The notes beneath the pieces were generated by a model. It was given only the letters and a program-made list of their open reading frames with translations, was not told the DNA's origin and searched no databases. A program made the translations under genes and the position numbers. A stretch of DNA of 64,000 bases from Sphingomonas sp. Leaf32 (GTDB lineage: Bacteria; Pseudomonadota; Alphaproteobacteria; Sphingomonadales; Sphingomonadaceae). The stretch covers positions 272,706-336,705 of the forward strand of contig NZ_LMLA01000009.1 in assembly GCF_001421765.1 (NCBI RefSeq). Direction: 5' to 3'. Below, piece by piece: positions 38,176 to 46,646 of this stretch (position 1 is its first letter; each line of letters begins with the position of its first letter).

Positions 38176-40157
38176 CGCGCCGGCAGCTTGTAGATGTCGA
38201 CCTCGTAGACGCCGCCTTGGTCGTTCGGGATCAGGCGACCGTCACGACCACGGAAACCATAGCGTCCATTGCCGCGATAGGTTGGCAGCAGCGTGCGCAG
38301 TTGGCCCCGTGTCATCGCCGACCCGTCCCCCCAGCGCGGTGCCCGGCCGCCGGCAGCGGCACGGTAATCTGGCTCGCCCGCGCGTGCGAACGTCTGCATC
38401 AGGGTCTCCGGGGTCCGATCCGGCGGGACGATCACTAGACCCTGCTGCGTCCGCGCGACGCCACCCCGGATCGTACCGTTCGCCGATCGCGTCCGGCCCA
38501 GCACGGTTTCGATCGCTTCGGCGAACCGACCGGGATCCCAAGTCGTTTCGCCGCCATCGATCATCCGCGACGCATAGAATTGCGTCGCCGCCTTCAGCAC
38601 ATCAGCGTCATAGCCACCGCCGACTTGCCGCACCGCTGATCCGTAATAGGTCGACAGCACCCGCGCGGCTTCCTTGGCATTCAGCACCCCGGGCTGGGTC
38701 TTCAGCTTGTCGGGCCCCAGCAACACATCACGTGCAACCTGCGGCGGCAACATGACGGCGATCCGGAAATCGCCATCGTCGCTCCCGGCGACTTGTCGCG
38801 CGGCGCCTGCCACGGCCCGGGCGTCACCGAACCGGCGGATCGTCTCCAGCGCGCGAAGCTTGCCGGCCGGCCCGGCCGCAAACATGTCGCGAAACATTGG
38901 CAGCTCGGTTTCGGTAATCGGCTCGACCGTGCCCCGGTTGTACATCGACGCTGCCGCAGCCGCGAGCTGCGCGCGCCGTTGCATGGCTCCCGCGTCATCC
39001 GGGTTGAGACGCTCCAGCGTCTTCCCCGTGGCGTAAAGGTATTGCGACAGCGCCCCACCCTGCCCGTTCAGTCGAGTGACGGCCTCGCTGCGCTCCCGCG
39101 TGATACCCTTTAGTTCGGCGGCTTCCTGGGTGCTCAACCCGGTCCGGTCGCGCTTTGCTGTCAGGGCACTGACACGTTCGTCCATGACTTGAAGTGACGC
39201 GCCCTTCCACTGCGCGGCTGCTCGCATTTCGGCCGCCCGCGCTCGGGCGGTCACAGCTTGGGATGTGTCACCAATAGCGGCGACGCCTTCTCCATATTTC
39301 TCCCAGTCCTGGGGGGTGCCCGCACCGGCCTCCAGCTGGGCGCGCAGCGTCGCCAACTGTTCCCGACGTAACGCCTTTTGCGCCGCCGCTTCGGCCCGGG
39401 CCGCCGCCGCCGCCCGGTTGATCTCGACTTGGGCGCCGTCACGGAACCGCGCCAGTTGCGTGCCGTCGAACAGGTCATTGTAGGCGCCGGCATCGATCGC
39501 CGCGATCAGGGCCTTTGGGCTCTGATCCTGTTTGCGCTGGATATCGCCTGACGCGACCCGTTGATGCAGTTCGCGACGTACCGGCTCGCGGAACTCGCCG
39601 ATGTTCTGCTGCCCATCGACCATATCGTCGATCGCCCGATGCGCGATGGATGCGGCATTCGGATCGGCACTGGTTAGCGCGAACGCCGACCATTGCTCCC
39701 CTGTCTGCCGAAGGTTCTCGACATTCATCTCGACCGCCTTGGCGGTCGCCCACATGTTTTCTCCGCCCACGAACGCGGCGCGACGCGCGGCGATCTGTTC
39801 CGCCACCGAACGCTGGACGCGTCGATCCGTCACCCCGTCGGCAATACCCTGCATGGCGGCATCGAAATCGCCCGCCATGACCTCTGCATGACCCGCCGCC
39901 CCGGGCAGAGGATTGGCGCGGGCCGCGTCTCGCTGCTGGCTTACCTTCAGCTGCGCTTCGGCCATCTTCAGCGCTGCGGTCGACGCCTCGCTGTCCGCCC
40001 GGTTCTGTCGGTCCAGCTGATCGGCCCGCGCCAGCGCACCGCCGACGTCCCCCAGCGCACCGCCGATCGCCGCGCCGAACGCGCCGGCGCCGGCCTGCGG
40101 CAATCCCGCCGGCTGCGCCGGGTTGACCTGCGATTGATAGGTGACCTCGCGCGCCAT
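38172..40157 (-). CDS. Internal virion protein (T7 gp15-like position)
   Basis: A 661-residue, Ala-rich helical protein with coiled-coil-prone stretches (RAEAAAQKALRREQLATLRA, split by loops). The start MAREVTYQSQVNPAQPAG at 40157 touches the stop of the preceding small ejection gene. By size and order (small Gp14-like, then this, then the transglycosylase protein) it corresponds to the middle ejection protein of podoviruses, which lines the periplasmic channel. No enzymatic motif is recognised. Confidence 0.75.
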   Translation of the reverse strand: MAREVTYQSQVNPAQPAGLPQAGAGAFGAAIGGALGDVGGALARADQLDRQNRADSEASTAALKMAEAQLKVSQQRDAARANPLPGAAGHAEVMAGDFDAAMQGIADGVTDRRVQRSVAEQIAARRAAFVGGENMWATAKAVEMNVENLRQTGEQWSAFALTSADPNAASIAHRAIDDMVDGQQNIGEFREPVRRELHQRVASGDIQRKQDQSPKALIAAIDAGAYNDLFDGTQLARFRDGAQVEINRAAAAARAEAAAQKALRREQLATLRAQLEAGAGTPQDWEKYGEGVAAIGDTSQAVTARARAAEMRAAAQWKGASLQVMDERVSALTAKRDRTGLSTQEAAELKGITRERSEAVTRLNGQGGALSQYLYATGKTLERLNPDDAGAMQRRAQLAAAAASMYNRGTVEPITETELPMFRDMFAAGPAGKLRALETIRRFGDARAVAGAARQVAGSDDGDFRIAVMLPPQVARDVLLGPDKLKTQPGVLNAKEAARVLSTYYGSAVRQVGGGYDADVLKAATQFYASRMIDGGETTWDPGRFAEAIETVLGRTRSANGTIRGGVARTQQGLVIVPPDRTPETLMQTFARAGEPDYRAAAGGRAPRWGDGSAMTRGQLRTLLPTYRGNGRYGFRGRDGRLIPNDQGGVYEVDIYKLPAR

Positions 40158-40573
40158 CAGCCATATTTCCGTTTGCTGGCCCAATCGACCGCATTGCCCG
40201 CCGCGCCGACCATCCCGGCGGTCAGCGCGTTATTGCCCTGGGCCAGCGCGATCCGCCCCGACACCCGCGCCGCCCGTGCACGCTGCGCCGCCTGCTGGCG
40301 GACGTTCATCGCATCCAGCGTGGCATTGACCTGGGATTGCGTCAGCGCGTCCAGCGCCGACCCGGTGCCTTGGGCAAAGCCGTTCGAACCCTGCGCCGCG
40401 ACCTGCTCGCCGATCGCCATCCGCGCCGCGTCGCGCACCCGGCCCTCCTCGATGGCGCCGGCGCGCTCGATCTCGACCGCCTCGGTATCCGACATGCGCT
40501 TGTTGAACCGGCCGGCTTCATAGCCGCCGATCCCGCTGATCAGATTGCCCGCCGCCTGGAACGCTTCCGCCAC
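40157..40573 (-). CDS. Small internal virion protein (T7 gp14-like)
   Basis: A 138-residue helical protein: MAEAFQAAGNLISGIGGYEA is followed by a central helix rich in Glu/Arg and an Ala-rich C-terminal part ending VDWASKRKYG. This resembles the small ejection protein that inserts in the outer membrane in T7-like phages (family often annotated internal virion protein B-like). It sits exactly between the Gp13-like gene and the gp15-like gene. Confidence 0.7.
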   Translation of the reverse strand: MAEAFQAAGNLISGIGGYEAGRFNKRMSDTEAVEIERAGAIEEGRVRDAARMAIGEQVAAQGSNGFAQGTGSALDALTQSQVNATLDAMNVRQQAAQRARAARVSGRIALAQGNNALTAGMVGAAGNAVDWASKRKYG

Positions 40574-41020
40574 TCAACCCTCCCGAATGCGTTCGTGCAG
40601 GACATGTGTCTCGGCCGCCGCCCCGAAGCAGCGCAGGACATAAGCGGGCGCCAGCCCCACCAGCGACGCCCACGTCCCTTCCGCCGGCGCGTCCGCCTTC
40701 ACGATCGCCTCGATCCGCCGCAACGAACTGGTGACGATCCGCCGTCGGGCGAACCGCGTAATGCGCAGATGCGACCGCCCGACATCGTTCGACAGGATCG
40801 CCCACGCGACCGCCTGCATACCCGGAAAGGTTTCGCGCAGGCCGAAACATGCGACGATCCGGTCATGGACCTTGGCGGTCCACGCCTCGCCGGGAGCCTC
40901 GGCCAGGTCGCGCGCCTCCTCGATGGTCATCACCCGGGCGATACCCAGCTGCACCGCTTGCGACGATTGCCGCTGGATCGCGATCGCGTCGGCCGCGACC
41001 ATCGGCAGGATGACCGTCAC
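40574..41020 (-). CDS. Phage Gp13-like protein (DUF2833-type)
   Basis: A 148-residue protein starting at a GTG (41020) that overlaps the stop of the tail-tube B gene (GTGA). It shows the Gp13 family pattern: an early IARVMTIEEARDLAEAP-like helix, AWTAKVHDRIVACFGL, PGMQAVAWAILSND and ITRFARRRI. In T7 the equivalent gene 13 product is needed for assembly of internal proteins and resembles an acetyltransferase fold. Its role here is presumed the same. Confidence 0.72.
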   Translation of the reverse strand: MTVILPMVAADAIAIQRQSSQAVQLGIARVMTIEEARDLAEAPGEAWTAKVHDRIVACFGLRETFPGMQAVAWAILSNDVGRSHLRITRFARRRIVTSSLRRIEAIVKADAPAEGTWASLVGLAPAYVLRCFGAAAETHVLHERIREG

Positions 41021-43236
41021 GACGTCACCGCCAGCGTCGGCATCGCCGCGACGATCGTCGCCGGCAACGGCGCCCGGCTCTCGAACACCGCCTGCCCGTT
41101 GCGGTCCCACCCGCCGCTCACCGACCGTTCGGTATCGCCGCTGAACAGCGGGACCGGCGCGTCCATATGCTCGCTGCTCGCCCGGTCGACCAGATTGTCC
41201 AGCTTGCCGGCGATCGGCCCGACGCGGATCCCGGTGGTCGCCAGCAACCGCAGCACGATCTTGACCAGTCGTTGCCGCTTGCCCTGGCTGGTCTGGCCGC
41301 TGCCGCGCAGCTCGGGCCGCAACGTCACGAGGCGCGCGACATAGGGAATGCCGACGGTCAACCGGTACGCGCGGTCCGCCGGCACGCTGAGCTTGGGCAC
41401 GGTGAAGCCGCCGGCGGCGTCGACCTGCACATTCTCGATGACGCCGCCATCGGCCAGGACGGCGACTGTCTGCCCCTTCAGCTGGGCGGCGCCGGCGAAC
41501 ACCGTCTGCCCCGCCGCCGCGACGATCGTCGTGCCGCTGTCGACATAGAAGGCATCGGTGATCGGATCGTCATCATCGCGCCACGTCGCCATCCGCTCGA
41601 CATAACGATCGCCATTGGTCCGCTCGACCAGCACCCACAACGCGTCCTGCCGGCCGCTGGCATCGGCGCAGCACACCGCCGACAGGATCCGCCCGTCGCC
41701 GTGCTTGATCCGCGCGAACCCCTTGATGTCCTGTTCGGGGGCGTGCGGATGCACGACCAGCTGGCCGTCGTTGCGCACCCCGATCAGCAGTTCCTCGGGT
41801 TCCTTCTGGAACGTCAGCTGCCGGATGCCGCCCTTGGTGATGTGGCGGCACCACACCGTCATGTTCGCCGCCTGATACCGGTCGCGCGCGAAATCATATT
41901 CCGCCTGGCGCAGCTTCCGCCCCGATCGCTGAACGAACACGCCAGTGGTGCCGATCTGCACCGGGAACACCGGCTCGCTGCCATAGAAGCTCTGCGGCAC
42001 CGCCTCGATATTGTCGCCCGACACCGCTTGCCCCTGGTTGATCGCGCCGATCGCCAGCTCGCGACTGGCGGTACCGACGATCAGCTTACGGTCCCCCGCC
42101 GCCCACAGCACCGGGTCCTCGGTCGACAGCGTGCGTCGAAACGCCAGATCGCCGGGGATGATGCCGCTGGCGGTAAAGCTGGCATGGTTCAGGTAATCGC
42201 CGGCGACGCTCGCCAGCAGCTCGAAATCCTTGAAGTGGCACAGCCGCGATCCCCACGCGATCACGACGTTCGGCCACCCGGCGGCGGCACTGAACGCACC
42301 ATGCGCCCAGCGCCACGTCGCGACACTGGTCACGCTGTCGGGCAAGGTGCGGGTGACGGTCGCGGTTGCCGACAGACCGTCGGGCGCGACGGCCGTGATC
42401 GTCAGCATCCCGAACCGGTCGTGGCGATAGGTCCACCGCACGCCGAATGGCCCCTTGTCGTTGGCATCCTTGGCGTTGGCGCCGTCCCATTCCGATCCGG
42501 TCGCATGGATCGGCTGCACCGTGCCGGTCGTACCGGCGGTCGCCGCGGTATAGGCGCGCCCCTCCGATCGCATCACCTTGCCGGCGGTGACGTCCTTGAT
42601 CTGCGGCTCCCATGCCGGGATCGTCTGGAAATCCGCCGCTTCGATCCGGAACGGCGCGCCGACATGGCCGGGCTGGAAGATCGCGACCGGCGACGTCAGC
42701 GTCACCGATCCGGTCGCGCCGCTGGCGGTGACCGTGCGCGCCTCGTCGCGATTGCCGTCAGCGAACGGACCGTTGCTGAACGGCAGGACTTCATAGACGA
42801 AGGTGACCGCCGACATGCGCGTCAGCCGCGCCGGCGGATGGTTCGGATGGTCCAGGTACAGACGGTCGAACGACTGCTGGCACGACACGAACGGCGCTTC
42901 CGCCGCGCTGTATGGCACCGCGACCTCATACGGCACGCCCGGCGCCGTCTCGATCCGAACGTCGTTGGTGTAGAAGCGCAGCTTCCCGTCGCTCCATTCC
43001 AGCACATAGTCCTGCGTGAGATTGAACCGGAACGTCGTCAGCCAGGTCGCGCCGGCGCGCACTGCCTGGATCGCCTCGAACCCGGGACGCTTGATGATCG
43101 CGCCCTCGACGGTCGGGATAAAGTTCTGTGCTTCCTGTACCCCGACGCCATAGATCGCGGTGTCGACCCGCCCGCCCATGCGCGGCGACAATTCGCCGCC
43201 GTTGAAGCTGGTCGCGATCGGCCGTTCGAGGGTCAT
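41017..43236 (-). CDS. Tail tubular protein B/nozzle
   Basis: A 739-residue beta-rich protein whose N-terminus (MTLERPIATSFNGGELSP, GRVDTAIYGVGVQEAQNF) is characteristic of podovirus nozzle or tail-tube B proteins (T7 gp12-like). Tandem beta domains and many Trp/Gly turns fit a propeller-like nozzle. It overlaps tail tube A at one end by four bases and the Gp13-like gene at the other, as in T7-type tail operons. Confidence 0.85.
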   Translation of the reverse strand: MTLERPIATSFNGGELSPRMGGRVDTAIYGVGVQEAQNFIPTVEGAIIKRPGFEAIQAVRAGATWLTTFRFNLTQDYVLEWSDGKLRFYTNDVRIETAPGVPYEVAVPYSAAEAPFVSCQQSFDRLYLDHPNHPPARLTRMSAVTFVYEVLPFSNGPFADGNRDEARTVTASGATGSVTLTSPVAIFQPGHVGAPFRIEAADFQTIPAWEPQIKDVTAGKVMRSEGRAYTAATAGTTGTVQPIHATGSEWDGANAKDANDKGPFGVRWTYRHDRFGMLTITAVAPDGLSATATVTRTLPDSVTSVATWRWAHGAFSAAAGWPNVVIAWGSRLCHFKDFELLASVAGDYLNHASFTASGIIPGDLAFRRTLSTEDPVLWAAGDRKLIVGTASRELAIGAINQGQAVSGDNIEAVPQSFYGSEPVFPVQIGTTGVFVQRSGRKLRQAEYDFARDRYQAANMTVWCRHITKGGIRQLTFQKEPEELLIGVRNDGQLVVHPHAPEQDIKGFARIKHGDGRILSAVCCADASGRQDALWVLVERTNGDRYVERMATWRDDDDPITDAFYVDSGTTIVAAAGQTVFAGAAQLKGQTVAVLADGGVIENVQVDAAGGFTVPKLSVPADRAYRLTVGIPYVARLVTLRPELRGSGQTSQGKRQRLVKIVLRLLATTGIRVGPIAGKLDNLVDRASSEHMDAPVPLFSGDTERSVSGGWDRNGQAVFESRAPLPATIVAAMPTLAVTS

Positions 43237-43841
43237 GGCCACACCAGCCCGTGACGGTCGACGCGCTCGGGCATGGCGCCCCGCGCGCGTTCCCATTCGG
43301 TCGCTTCGAACGCGACCGGCGGGTTCTCGCGCGCATCGACCCGCTTCGCTTCCTTCAGCGCCGACCAGTACCGGCGCTCGGCCAGCTGGGCGCGCTGCGG
43401 GTCGCCGGTGATCCGCCCGGCGATCTGCCACGCGACGCGCATCGCAAACGCCTTGACGAACAGGTCGTCCCACAGCGCCGGTTCGGTGACATCGGTGATG
43501 TAACGGATGTTCAGCGGTCCCTTGCCGCCGGTCAGGATCAGCCGCCCTTCGAGCTGGTAATCGCTCCGCCGAAGCGTCAGGACCTCGATCAACCGCACGC
43601 AATCCGCCGGCAGGCGGAACCCGGCGGCATAGGGGGCAGTGTTTTCGTTCGCGACCGCCGGCAGCGCCGCCCGGCGCATCGCGAAGTTCCAGCTATGGTC
43701 GCGCAGCGCCGCCCGCCGCTCCAGGTCCCACACCGCCCGTACCGATCGCGCCAAGTGCGTGTCGTCGCTGGGCGATCGCAACTGGTCGTCTTCTTCCAGC
43801 GCCGACGCCGCGAGGTTCGCGATCGTGACGAAATCGGCCAT
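43233..43841 (-). CDS. Tail tubular protein A (gatekeeper/adaptor)
   Basis: A 202-residue helical protein: MADFVTIANLAASALEEDD at the start, VWDLERRAALRDHSWNFAM, GFRLPADCVRLIEVL, and FVKAFAMRVAWQIAGRI. These correspond to the T7 gp11-like adaptor that docks the nozzle on the portal. It is directly upstream of the nozzle gene with a four-base overlap. Confidence 0.85.
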   Translation of the reverse strand: MADFVTIANLAASALEEDDQLRSPSDDTHLARSVRAVWDLERRAALRDHSWNFAMRRAALPAVANENTAPYAAGFRLPADCVRLIEVLTLRRSDYQLEGRLILTGGKGPLNIRYITDVTEPALWDDLFVKAFAMRVAWQIAGRITGDPQRAQLAERRYWSALKEAKRVDARENPPVAFEATEWERARGAMPERVDRHGLVWP

Positions 43842-43845
43842 GCGG

Positions 43846-44046
43846 TCAGGCCATGGGCCACGGCGATGCGAAGATCTTGGCGCGCAGCGCGTCGACCATG
43901 ACCAGCGCGTCGCCCTTGCTGATCTTCGTCTGGTCGATGTTCAGCTCCATCGCGTCCGAACCGGCGATCGCCGTGCCGGCCGCAACTGCCACGTCCTTCA
44001 GCGCCTGCTTGCCGCGCGATACCGTCAGCTTGACCTGGGCCATCAT
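43846..44046 (-). CDS. Small phage structural-operon protein (66 residues)
   Basis: It begins MMAQVKLTVSRGKQALKD, with two adjacent ATGs (44044-44046 and 44041-44043); GGAG is better spaced from the second. A compact alpha/beta pattern, without membrane helices. It lies between tail tube A and a probable head protein. The function is unknown. Confidence 0.6.
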   Translation of the reverse strand: MMAQVKLTVSRGKQALKDVAVAAGTAIAGSDAMELNIDQTKISKGDALVMVDALRAKIFASPWPMA

Positions 44047-44144
44047 CGTCTCCGAAAAGGGTGTGCCCGGCGGTGATTACGGCACCGCCGGGCCTTGGGC
44101 TGGCCGCGCGCCCCCGCGCGGCTGCCCAAGTCTCTGTCCGACCG

Positions 44145-44585
44145 TCAGGTCGTGATCGTGTATTCCCAGGCGAGCGCCGCGACGACGCCGGCCGGGATCG
44201 CCGCCCCACCGACCGTCAGCCAGATCGCTTCGTCGGTGGTCGACGGTGCCAGCACCGCCGCCGCCGCGCGCGGCCCGATCGCCGTCGGCGTATCGGTCGC
44301 GGTCAGCGTGCGGGCGTTGACATACTTCGCCGGTACCGCCGTCGTGCCGATCGACAGCGTGGAGCTGCCGAACGACGTATCGGTGTTGACGGTGATGAAC
44401 GTCAGCAGCGCGTTGGCCGGCAGCTTGCCCAAGTACAGCCGGTCGCCGACGTTCAGCTGGACGGCCGGCTTCGTGGCGCGGGTGCGCCGCTTCTTGCCGC
44501 CGACCAGTCGGTGGTCCAGCTTGCGCGGGGGGTTCTGGGTTGCGTCGGGTCCGCCGACGAATTCCAGTGCGTAGAGGTCTGCCAT
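44145..44585 (-). CDS. Probable head-associated protein downstream of the capsid gene
   Basis: A 146-residue beta-rich protein with an N-terminal basic stretch (KLDHRLVGGKKRRTRATK) and many Thr/Val/Ala strands (LTFITVNTDTSFGSSTLSIG). It starts only four bases after the major capsid protein gene. Proteins of this kind and place often decorate or cement phage heads. No named family is recognised. Confidence 0.62.
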   Translation of the reverse strand: MADLYALEFVGGPDATQNPPRKLDHRLVGGKKRRTRATKPAVQLNVGDRLYLGKLPANALLTFITVNTDTSFGSSTLSIGTTAVPAKYVNARTLTATDTPTAIGPRAAAAVLAPSTTDEAIWLTVGGAAIPAGVVAALAWEYTITT

Positions 44586-44589
44586 GGCC

Positions 44590-45525
44590 TTAGCCCTCGC
44601 TGTTTTCGATGATGCCGACCTTGCCGGCCTGGGTGCGGGTCGCGGCGACGGTGGTGCCGGCGAACACGCTGCGGGTGTCGACCTTGCTTGGCTGATCCTT
44701 GATCGCCGTGCGCAGCTTGCGCCAGATGCCCTTGCGCACGCCCGACCGGACCCAGAACGGGTTGCGGGTATAGCCTTGACTGGTCACGGTCAGGCCGCGC
44801 TGCGCGACCAGCAGGTCGGGGTTCTTCAGCTCGATCGGGACGATATTGAAGCCCAGCAGGCCGGTCAGTCGCCCCTCGCCATCCTGCCGGATGCCGAACG
44901 CCTTGGCATAATCGCCGCTGGTCGCCTGCACCTCGTCGAGCAGATCGTCCGCCTGAACCTCCGACAGCGCCAGATACCGCTTGTCGAGCGGGTTGTTGAA
45001 GTTCTGGCCCAGCAGCACCTTGGCCGCGCGGACCTTGGCGATGTTCATCCGCTGCGGACCCGACGCGCCGCCCTTGGTCACGGGCACGACCATGCTCGAC
45101 GGGAACGGGACGGTGATCAGGCTTTCCTTGGCCTTGCCCATCAGCATCGACCCGTAGATGCCTTCGAGGATCCGGCTGTCCCAGCTGCGATGCATGGTGG
45201 CCATCGCCGCCATGGTATAGCCGCCTTCCAGGCCGATCTTGGTCGCCAACTCGTCGGCGCCGTCGACGAACTCGTTGAAGTACAGCTCGTTGGGCTTGCC
45301 CATCCAGACACGGTCATGGCCGGGGGAGGTCTGCTTCAGGTCGCCGAACCGCTCGTCCGCTTCCTGCGGCGCAGTCGATCCGATCAGGTCCTTGACGGAC
45401 ACCATCTCAGCGCCGGCGCAATCCTGCTCCTCGCAGGTATCCCACAGCATGGACGTGCTCTGCTGCAGCGCCAGCTCGAGGTTGTTCTGAAACTGATATT
45501 GTGCGGTCGTATTGACGTCAGCCAT
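44590..45525 (-). CDS. Major capsid protein
   Basis: A 311-residue protein. MADVNTTAQYQFQNNLELAL at the N-terminus, HDRVWMGKPNELYFNEFVDG, an E-loop-like region and a beta-rich C-terminus with NPDLLVAQRGLTVTSQGYTR fit the HK97-fold capsid proteins of podoviruses (P22/BPP-1-type 'phage capsid' family). It lies between the scaffold and tail modules, as expected. The region upstream (45526-45757) must contain its ribosome site and perhaps its own promoter because a terminator lies further upstream. Confidence 0.82.
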   Translation of the reverse strand: MADVNTTAQYQFQNNLELALQQSTSMLWDTCEEQDCAGAEMVSVKDLIGSTAPQEADERFGDLKQTSPGHDRVWMGKPNELYFNEFVDGADELATKIGLEGGYTMAAMATMHRSWDSRILEGIYGSMLMGKAKESLITVPFPSSMVVPVTKGGASGPQRMNIAKVRAAKVLLGQNFNNPLDKRYLALSEVQADDLLDEVQATSGDYAKAFGIRQDGEGRLTGLLGFNIVPIELKNPDLLVAQRGLTVTSQGYTRNPFWVRSGVRKGIWRKLRTAIKDQPSKVDTRSVFAGTTVAATRTQAGKVGIIENSEG

Positions 45526-45757
45526 GGTGGCCTCACGAAAAAGGTTGGGAACCGATTTCGCATGGCTAAGGGGCGCTGGAGGCCCGGCCGCGCTATCGTT
45601 TTACGCCCGCGATCGGCGCTGCACTCCAGCAGGGGGGACCGGGCGTATCGAGGCTAGGCGGTCACTGACCGGCGGTGAACCGACGGTGTAGTGCACATCA
45701 ATCATATCGCGACTCGCGCGTCAATGCCGCTTCACGATTTGTCTAGCGGGTCAAATG

Positions 45758-46009
45758 TTATTCTCGTCGGCACCCGAGTAGATACACTCTTGGGCGCTTT
45801 GAGCCCCGAATGTTCCGTTTTTTTAGGTTAGCCAAACAAACAGTCACTAAACGACCGTTTAAACGGCCTACAGTGACCCAGGAGCACAGTTCCGAACTGT
45901 GGACGATCTCGTTGCTGCCCAGCCCATCTACCCGCTCAGTGAGCCTTAGAACCGGCACAGCGTCGATTTCATCGATTTCGTAGTAAATAGAGTCTTGTAG
46001 CAGGCCCAC
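45758..46009 (-). CDS. Possible small accessory ORF (83 residues)
   Basis: A GTG-started ORF with an acidic N-terminus (DSIYYEIDEIDAVPVL) and a basic C-terminus. Base composition is markedly less GC-rich than the structural genes on either side. There is no clear ribosome site, and it lies downstream of the terminator at 46025-46059, so expression is doubtful. It may be part of the inserted module between scaffold and capsid genes. Confidence 0.35.
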   Translation of the reverse strand: MGLLQDSIYYEIDEIDAVPVLRLTERVDGLGSNEIVHSSELCSWVTVGRLNGRLVTVCLANLKKRNIRGSKRPRVYLLGCRRE

Positions 46010-46024
46010 AAATCACTTAGACGC

Positions 46025-46059
46025 AAAAAGACCGGCAGGGATGGAAGCCCTACCGGTCT
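46025..46059 (-). terminator. Rho-independent terminator for leftward transcription
   Basis: AGACCGGCAGGG (46029-46040) and CCCTACCGGTCT (46048-46059) pair with one G-T mismatch around a 7-base loop. On the minus strand the stem is followed by CTTTTT, giving a good intrinsic terminator. It lies after the small gene at 46195-46410 and before the major capsid gene, in the middle of the late operon. Confidence 0.75.
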
Positions 46060-46084
46060 GGGAATTGCTCAACTCACCCCGAGG

Positions 46085-46173
46085 GGATCGTTGATGTTTG
46101 TGATCACGTGGGCGCTTATAAACGCCTCGGGATACGGCGTCAACGATCCTTCGGAGTAAAACTTCGAAGGATC
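46085..46173. repeat. Dense inverted repeats between two small accessory genes
   Basis: GGATCGTTGA (46085-46094) is inverted as TCAACGATCC (46140-46149). Nested at its right end, GATCCTTCGGAGT (46145-46157) pairs with ACTTCGAAGGATC (46161-46173) with one mismatch and a 3-base loop. The two hairpins share bases and are therefore mutually exclusive, as in switching or attenuator structures, though no regulatory role is proven. Confidence 0.6.
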
Positions 46174-46194
46174 GCGCTTATCGATTGAACGAGT

Positions 46195-46410
46195 TCAAAC
46201 CTTCTGACCCCGCGTGAACTGATTGCGAACGAATGCGACCAGTGCGGCGATAGGTCCGAATTGGCCGGGTACCTTGGCGACGATCTCGCCTCTGACCTTG
46301 CCGAATGCGAGCTGGCGTACGCGCCGTTCCGCGTCGGATTGATCGTCTGCTGGAACCTCGATGTTCCACTCATTCCCGTCGAGACGGTAGCTCACCAGAA
46401 ATCGTTTCAT
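46195..46410 (-). CDS. Small accessory protein (71 residues)
   Basis: MKRFLVSYRLDGNEWNIEVP begins a short alpha/beta protein with a second half rich in basic residues (GKVRGEIVAKVPGQFG, VRNQFTRGQKV). It is divergent from the DUF1508-like gene at 46430, with only 19 bases between the starts, and is followed by a terminator. No family is recognised; composition and placement mark it as an insertion within the head operon. Confidence 0.6.
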   Translation of the reverse strand: MKRFLVSYRLDGNEWNIEVPADDQSDAERRVRQLAFGKVRGEIVAKVPGQFGPIAALVAFVRNQFTRGQKV

Positions 46411-46429
46411 CTCAAATTCCCGAGGTTTT

Positions 46430-46597
46430 ATGTATTATTATCTGTACCGCGATAACGCCAACCTGTGGCGGTGGACTTTCGTTTCCAGCAACGGCCGCAC
46501 GATCGCCGTGTCCTCCGAATCCTACTACAACAAGAGCGACGCCCAGAACGGCATCAACCTCGTGAAGGGTTCGTTGTACGCTCCGGTTCGCGAATAA
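46430..46597 (+). CDS. DUF1508/YegP-like small protein (55 residues)
   Basis: Reading from the ATG at 46430 (after GAGG) gives MYYYLYRDNANLWRWTFVSS, then NGRTIAVSSESYYNKSDAQN and GINLVKGSLYAPVRE before TAA. This is the single-repeat DUF1508 (UPF0339, YegP) pattern: aromatic start, WRW, NGRxIA-SSE-Y. The biological role of this family is not established. It is on the plus strand, against the late operon, and is followed 13 bases later by a strong terminator. Confidence 0.8.
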   Translation: MYYYLYRDNANLWRWTFVSSNGRTIAVSSESYYNKSDAQNGINLVKGSLYAPVRE

Positions 46598-46610
46598 TAT
46601 CCTAAATTCG

Positions 46611-46646
46611 ACCGGCACCGTCACTCAAGACGGTGCCGGTTTTTTT
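46611..46646 (+). terminator. Strong rho-independent terminator after the DUF1508-like gene
   Basis: ACCGGCACCGTC (46611-46622) and GACGGTGCCGGT (46629-46640) form a perfect 12-bp stem with loop ACTCAA, followed by TTTTTT (46641-46646). It serves plus-strand transcripts; on the minus strand no U-run follows. Its T-run overlaps the stop codon of the convergent scaffold gene. Confidence 0.9.

Noticed and set aside
45740..45800. Strong sigma-70 promoter for the capsid gene
   Set aside because: TTGACC and TTGACG boxes occur on the minus strand, but no -10 box lies at a proper spacing, so no promoter is claimed.
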